NCBI RefSeq assembly: GCF_019711515.1
Contig: NZ_JAIGNO010000019.1
Location: forward strand, 1 to 32,880
Direction of reading: 5' to 3'
DNA: 32,880 nt
DNA from: Qipengyuania qiaonensis
Lineage (GTDB): Bacteria > Pseudomonadota > Alphaproteobacteria > Sphingomonadales > Sphingomonadaceae
This document shows, one piece after another, positions 28,764-32,880 of the stretch. Within the stretch, counting starts at the first letter, position 1, and every line of letters begins with the position of its first letter. The position numbers were made by a program, and so were the translations under genes. The notes below the pieces were generated by a model that worked only from the letters and a program-made list of their open reading frames with translations, searched no databases and was not told the origin of the DNA.

Positions 28764-31700
28764 TCAGGCTGCCTTGTCCAAAGCCCAGCGGCTGCGTTCG
28801 ACCAGTGCGAGCCGGCCCTCATTCTCCTGAACCTGGCCAAGCTCGTGCTCGATCTCGGCCGCCAAGGTACCCAGTTCGGGCTCACCGAACATTGCGGCGA
28901 CCCCTGCGATCTGGTGCAACGCACTTGCCAGCTCTTCCCAACGTTCGCCGATATTGCTGTTGTTTATCGTCGTGATGAGCGCTCGCAGATCGTCTTTGCG
29001 CTTCGCATACCGCGCCTGAAGTGACGGCTTTTCGGAAATATCGAAAGTCGGAACAGCAGAGGCCACGGAAGGCATTGCCGTTCTCGCACGAGCAAAACGC
29101 TCCACATTGTCGACGAGGTCGCGAAGGGAAAAGGGCTTGGCGATATGCGCCTGCATACCCGCGGCATGACACTGGGCTATGTCGTCGGGATAGGCATTCG
29201 CGGTCAGTGCTACGATGGGCAAGCTGTCCGGATCGTACCCCTGCTCCCGCAACATGCGCGTCGCGGTCAACCCATCGGTACCCGGCATCTGCAGGTCCAT
29301 CAGAACCAGATCGAACTGCCGTTCATTTGCAGCGGCTTCCGCTACACGCTCGATTGCGATGTTGCCGTCTTCGACGATCGTCGCTTCATAGCCAGCCTGT
29401 CGTACCATGGCGGCGATCAGTTTCTGGTTTATCGCGTTGTCTTCCGCGATCAGGAGGCGAATGCCCGAGTTCTCCATGTCGGGATCTTCTTTCCAGTCGC
29501 CCGCATCGTCGGCTTCCTTGCCCGGCGCGTCGCAGGTTTCGAGAGGAAGGGTAACCATGATGGTCGATCCCTTGCCGATCTGGCTTTTCACGGTGACTTC
29601 GCCGCCCAGTAAACGGGCAAGCTGAGTTGTTATGGACAGTCCCAGCCCGGAGCCTCCGAACCTCCGAGCAACGGATCCGTCGGCCTGAGTGAACTGTTGG
29701 AAGATATTGTCCAGATCGTCCTCGGCAATGCCGATCCCCGTGTCGGTCACCGAAAACTCCAGCTTCTTGCCGCATTCGCTTGGCATGGCCCGAACGGTTA
29801 CGCTTCCACGCTCCGTGAACTTGATCGCATTGCCGATGAGGTTGAGAGCGATCTGCCGAAAGCGAAGCCGGTCGCCCGTCACCCACTTGGGAATATCGTC
29901 GTCGATCACCAGCTCGAGGCGGACGTGCTTGTCTCGCGCGATCGGTTCCAGAAGCCGCACGACCCCGGTCAGCTTGTGCCGCAGGTCAACCGGTTCGAGC
30001 GAGATTTGCATCAGCCCCGCTTCGATCTTCGACAGGTCGAGGATGTCGTTGAGCAATTGCATCATACCGCGGCCGGATTCCGCGATCATCTGGACATATT
30101 CTTCCTGCTTATCGTCCAGCTCCGTCCCCTTCAGAAGCTCTGCAAATCCGAGCAGCCCGTTCATGGGGGTACGGATATCGTGGCTCATATTGGCGAGGAA
30201 AGCGGACTTCGCCGTGGCGGCATTTTCGGCCTCGGCACGTGCTGCACGAAGTTCCGCTTCGAGCGTTTTTGTATGCGAGACGTTGCGTATCGAGGCGATG
30301 ATTTCGACGGGCTGCCCGCTTTTGGGGTCGTGGAGCGGCGCGCAATTAGCTTCCATCCAGCGGAAACGGCCCGGATCGGTCGGTGCGGCGGAGCGGAATG
30401 CAATGAGAGCGCTCTCCTTTTCGCCGCGAGCAAGTGCGGCAAAGGTCGCACGTACCCTGGCATCGTCCTCTTCATGAAAATCGGTCATGAGATTTGCGCC
30501 GATCAGGGCAGGTGCCGGCAGCTCGAAAAGGTCCTTGGCTGAAGGGGAGGCATAGACACATGTTCCATCGAGATCCAGGCGAAGCACCGCATCCGTCACG
30601 TTCTCGGTGATCAATGAAAGTTGCTCATCGCGCCTGGCCAGCGCGGCTATCGCCTCATGATGCTCGGTGACGTCGAGATTGACGCCGATAAAGCCCACAA
30701 CCTGTCCGGTATGGTCGTATTCCGGGCGGCCGATCGTATCGACCCATACTGTCGAGCCGTCGGGCCGTAGCCAGCGAAACTCCATACGGCATTCTTCCCG
30801 GTACTCGACTGCGTGCGACCAGACTGAAATCACCCTTTCGCGGTCATCCGGGTGAAGCGCTTGGCCCCATCGCTCGCCCTGCCAATTGTCGCCGTCCAGC
30901 CCGGTCAGGCGCAACCAAGCCGCATTGACATAGGTGCAATGGCCCAGCGCGTTGGTGCGGAATATGCCCGCCGGTGCCAAATTGGCTAGGGCCTGAAAAC
31001 GGCTCTCACTTTCGGCAAGCCGCTCCCGTGCCTGCTTTTGCTCGGTTATGTCGACGGCCGCTCCGAAATATCCGGTCACCTTGCCGTTTTCGTCGAATTC
31101 GGCCGTGTTGTAGGTGTCCATCCACAGACTGGAAGAATCCGCGGCGCGAAATTCCAGTGTGCGGCGCCGGACCATGCCCGGTTCGAAACCTGTGAAAGGT
31201 GGATCGTCGAGAATAGGCTCGAGGGACGCCAAGGTGTCGATCCATCCTCTGCCGAGCATCTGGTCGACGGTCTTGCCCAGCTTGCTAGCCCAGGACGGAT
31301 TTATGAAAGTAAGCTGCCCTTCGGTATCCGCCTGGAAAATGCCGATCGGAGCCGATTCCGCAAGGTTGCGGAAACGCCTCTCGCTCTCCGCCAGCGCGTG
31401 AGCCTGACGGGTCTGCTCCGTCACATCGCTGATGTTGCCGATAGTTCCCGCAAACTGACCATGATCGTCCGCCAGACGCCGAATGCTGACCTCGATATGA
31501 CGGCAGTCACCCGACCGATCGATGAAGCGCTGTATCAGGGTGGCTTCCTGCAATTCGCCGCTGACTATTTTTGGATAGACTTCGGCAGTCGCCTCGAAAT
31601 CTTCGGGATGAAGCAGTTTGGTCGTCCGCCAGCCCAGCGATTCCGCAACGGTGTAGCCGGTAAGCTTTTCCCATGCCGGATTGAGCGAGGTCCATCGTCC

Positions 31701-32681
31701 CTGTTCATCGGTGCGGAAGATGATGTCGCGGACGTTGTCGAGAATTTCCTGCTTATTGTCGCGACTTCGCCGGATCTCGTTGCGATCGCGCGCGCGGCCT
31801 TCGAGCATGGCTGCGACGGGGAGACCGATCGCGAAATTTACGGCGAGGAAAATCTGGAACGCGAAAATCTTGTCCTCGGCCGTGCCGCGTACCAGCGTAA
31901 TCGGTCCCGATCCCAGCGATGTGGCAATCGAGGCAACCGTGGTCACGATCAGCACCGCTATGGCGGTTCCGCTAGGTCCGGTCCTGAAAGCGGCATAGAG
32001 GACGAGGGGAGACGCGAGGAAAAGAAACGGATATCGCGATTGTGCAAAGACCAGTACGCTGCCGCCCACGACAAAGCCGATCATCAGAGCCCAATCGATC
32101 AATTGGCTTCGGCTGGGTATCTTGCGTTTACGCCATGCATCGATCCCGATCAGAGTGAGCGGGAGGGCGATCAGCAGGCTGAAGCCGTCCGCCAGAATCC
32201 ATCTCTGCCAGTTGTGGAAGAATGGAACGGTAGTGTGCGGAACCAGTGCCAGCGCTGCAATTGTAGCGGAGAGTCCGGCGCCGACCAAAGCGGAGACAAG
32301 CAGCCATCTGTGACTGCGAATGTCGGTGACATCGGGACACCGGCCGCAACTCTTCTGCATTAGCCAGACGACCGTCACGATTTCTACCGCATTGGCCAGA
32401 GAAAGCGCGATGGCGATATCCCAGCTATCGCCGACAGCCCTGTTCGCCGCAATGTTCGCTACGGCGCATGCCGTTACGCAAGCAATTGAGAGTGTCGAAC
32501 CGACTGCCGATCGGCTGCGCAACAGCCATGCTGCAGCCACGGCGTTGGGCAACCAGAGCATGGCTATGCGCTCGTCCGCGCGAGTGAGGGCTATGCCCAG
32601 ATACGCCAAAGCGGCGAACAGCGAAGCGACGATGGCAATGGCAAGCAGATCGCCGCGGGTCAGGCGGGTCAGGCGGGTCAT
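28764..32681 (-). CDS. Hybrid sensor histidine kinase: MASE1, four PAS, HisKA, HATPase, REC, HPt
   Basis: 1305 residues from the ATG at 32681, supported by GAGGGAG about nine bases upstream; an ATG 14 codons earlier lacks a ribosome binding site. Residues about 8-300 are a multi-helix MASE1 sensor domain (ERIAMLWLPNAVAAAWLL, FRTGPSGTAIAVL). Four PAS/PAC units follow (roughly 315-430, 440-560, 565-680, 690-815). The kinase core has the phospho-acceptor H834 (NMSHDIRTPMNG), N box NLIGNAIKFTE, G1 DTGIGI and G2 GGSGLGLSI. The receiver has D1129 (LMDLQMPG), and a C-terminal HPt-like domain has H1256 (ALHQIAGVAAMFG, without the usual Lys after His). It would sense a membrane or redox/energy cue and run a full phosphorelay to a regulator, possibly the convergent receiver gene. 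Confidence 0.95.
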   Translation of the reverse strand: MTRLTRLTRGDLLAIAIVASLFAALAYLGIALTRADERIAMLWLPNAVAAAWLLRSRSAVGSTLSIACVTACAVANIAANRAVGDSWDIAIALSLANAVEIVTVVWLMQKSCGRCPDVTDIRSHRWLLVSALVGAGLSATIAALALVPHTTVPFFHNWQRWILADGFSLLIALPLTLIGIDAWRKRKIPSRSQLIDWALMIGFVVGGSVLVFAQSRYPFLFLASPLVLYAAFRTGPSGTAIAVLIVTTVASIATSLGSGPITLVRGTAEDKIFAFQIFLAVNFAIGLPVAAMLEGRARDRNEIRRSRDNKQEILDNVRDIIFRTDEQGRWTSLNPAWEKLTGYTVAESLGWRTTKLLHPEDFEATAEVYPKIVSGELQEATLIQRFIDRSGDCRHIEVSIRRLADDHGQFAGTIGNISDVTEQTRQAHALAESERRFRNLAESAPIGIFQADTEGQLTFINPSWASKLGKTVDQMLGRGWIDTLASLEPILDDPPFTGFEPGMVRRRTLEFRAADSSSLWMDTYNTAEFDENGKVTGYFGAAVDITEQKQARERLAESESRFQALANLAPAGIFRTNALGHCTYVNAAWLRLTGLDGDNWQGERWGQALHPDDRERVISVWSHAVEYREECRMEFRWLRPDGSTVWVDTIGRPEYDHTGQVVGFIGVNLDVTEHHEAIAALARRDEQLSLITENVTDAVLRLDLDGTCVYASPSAKDLFELPAPALIGANLMTDFHEEDDARVRATFAALARGEKESALIAFRSAAPTDPGRFRWMEANCAPLHDPKSGQPVEIIASIRNVSHTKTLEAELRAARAEAENAATAKSAFLANMSHDIRTPMNGLLGFAELLKGTELDDKQEEYVQMIAESGRGMMQLLNDILDLSKIEAGLMQISLEPVDLRHKLTGVVRLLEPIARDKHVRLELVIDDDIPKWVTGDRLRFRQIALNLIGNAIKFTERGSVTVRAMPSECGKKLEFSVTDTGIGIAEDDLDNIFQQFTQADGSVARRFGGSGLGLSITTQLARLLGGEVTVKSQIGKGSTIMVTLPLETCDAPGKEADDAGDWKEDPDMENSGIRLLIAEDNAINQKLIAAMVRQAGYEATIVEDGNIAIERVAEAAANERQFDLVLMDLQMPGTDGLTATRMLREQGYDPDSLPIVALTANAYPDDIAQCHAAGMQAHIAKPFSLRDLVDNVERFARARTAMPSVASAVPTFDISEKPSLQARYAKRKDDLRALITTINNSNIGERWEELASALHQIAGVAAMFGEPELGTLAAEIEHELGQVQENEGRLALVERSRWALDKAA
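32661..32678 (-). repeat. Nine-base tandem repeat at the kinase N-terminus
   Basis: CAGGCGGGT is repeated twice exactly, with a partial third copy before it (32653-32660). It directly follows the preferred start codon and encodes the Thr-Arg-Leu-Thr-Arg-Leu-Thr-Arg segment. Confidence 0.8.
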
Positions 32682-32799
32682 ACAGTCGGACTCCCTCACA
32701 CGAAGTTCAACTGTATGACGCATCTTGGTTAATGGTGAAGTAGGGAACGGTTACTTATTTTCCCGTAGGCGGTCCGGGATTGACGGCCAGGGCGCTTTT

Positions 32800-32880
32800 C
32801 TAGGCCGGTCGTCGAGCGAAGAGGCCGAATCCTGCGATGATGGCGTAGCAGGCGATGGGTATGGTCATGGCGACGGCGAG
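32800..32880 (-). CDS. C-terminal end of a probable MFS transporter (partial)
   Basis: The minus strand is open from the window edge to a TAG stop at 32800-32802, giving 26 residues, including PIACYAIIAGFGLFARR. A final hydrophobic helix ending in a short basic tail is typical of the C-terminus of sugar transporters of the major facilitator superfamily (fucose/glucose-galactose permease type, which end in a similar P-x-x-CY-x-x-IAG helix). With so little sequence, the family assignment is tentative. The gene lies upstream of the kinase gene on the same strand, with a 118-base gap. Confidence 0.5.
   Translation of the reverse strand, partial: LAVAMTIPIACYAIIAGFGLFARRPA

Noticed and set aside
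1..32880. CRISPR array or insertion sequence
   Set aside because: No regularly spaced direct repeats and no transposase motif or terminal inverted repeats with target duplication were seen.

Overview
The window looks like chromosomal DNA of a high-GC alphaproteobacterium of the order Sphingomonadales, probably an Erythrobacter/Novosphingobium-type organism. This is inferred from two large TonB-dependent receptors with C-terminal phenylalanine, many periplasmic or outer-membrane proteins, strong GC bias at third codon positions, a MASE1-type hybrid kinase and the general style of the proteins. No phage, transposase, integrase or CRISPR signal was seen.

Layout. (1) 1-4631, minus strand: a lipoprotein gene followed by a TonB-dependent receptor gene, separated by a hairpin and ended by a strong intrinsic terminator; the first codons of another minus-strand gene lie at the left edge. 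(2) 4901-5284, plus strand: a small secreted TPR-like protein with its own terminator. (3) 5433-13215, plus strand: a tightly packed eight-gene type IV secretion operon in the order virB1-B2-B3-B4-B6-B9-B10-B11. It has no virB5, virB7, virB8, virD4 or relaxase and no room for them inside the operon. A near-consensus Pho-box-like sequence precedes it, and a looser array of similar heptamers precedes the divergent lipoprotein/receptor pair. (4) 13419-16352: a second TonB-dependent receptor with a palindromic operator-like site upstream. (5) 16413-17281: a minus-strand queuosine-precursor transporter (YhhQ type) and a tRNA-Arg(TCT).

(6) 17438-23124, plus strand: a probable operon encoding a SelD-N-terminal-like FAD oxidoreductase, a TVP38/TMEM64 membrane domain fused to a disulfide oxidoreductase, a DoxX-like protein, a NupC-type nucleoside transporter and a CDP-alcohol phosphatidyltransferase. 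It converges on a minus-strand DUF1499 gene. (7) 24123-28009: an ECF sigma/anti-sigma pair on the plus strand, surrounded by three minus-strand genes for exported proteins (a Gly/Ser/Ala-rich protein, a subtilisin-family protease and a small acidic/basic helical protein). All three exported-protein genes carry the same two-box promoter, GRATTAAAYG-N12-CGTTT, in which the inner spacing (GRATTA-N16-CGTTT) has ECF geometry. I read this as a local regulon of that sigma factor, and it is the most interesting new signal in the window. (8) 28286-32681: a stand-alone receiver protein convergent with a 1305-residue hybrid histidine kinase (MASE1, four PAS, HisKA, HATPase, REC, HPt). The right edge holds the C-terminus of a probable MFS transporter.

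All functional calls come from reading motifs and from memory of the families; no database search was possible.
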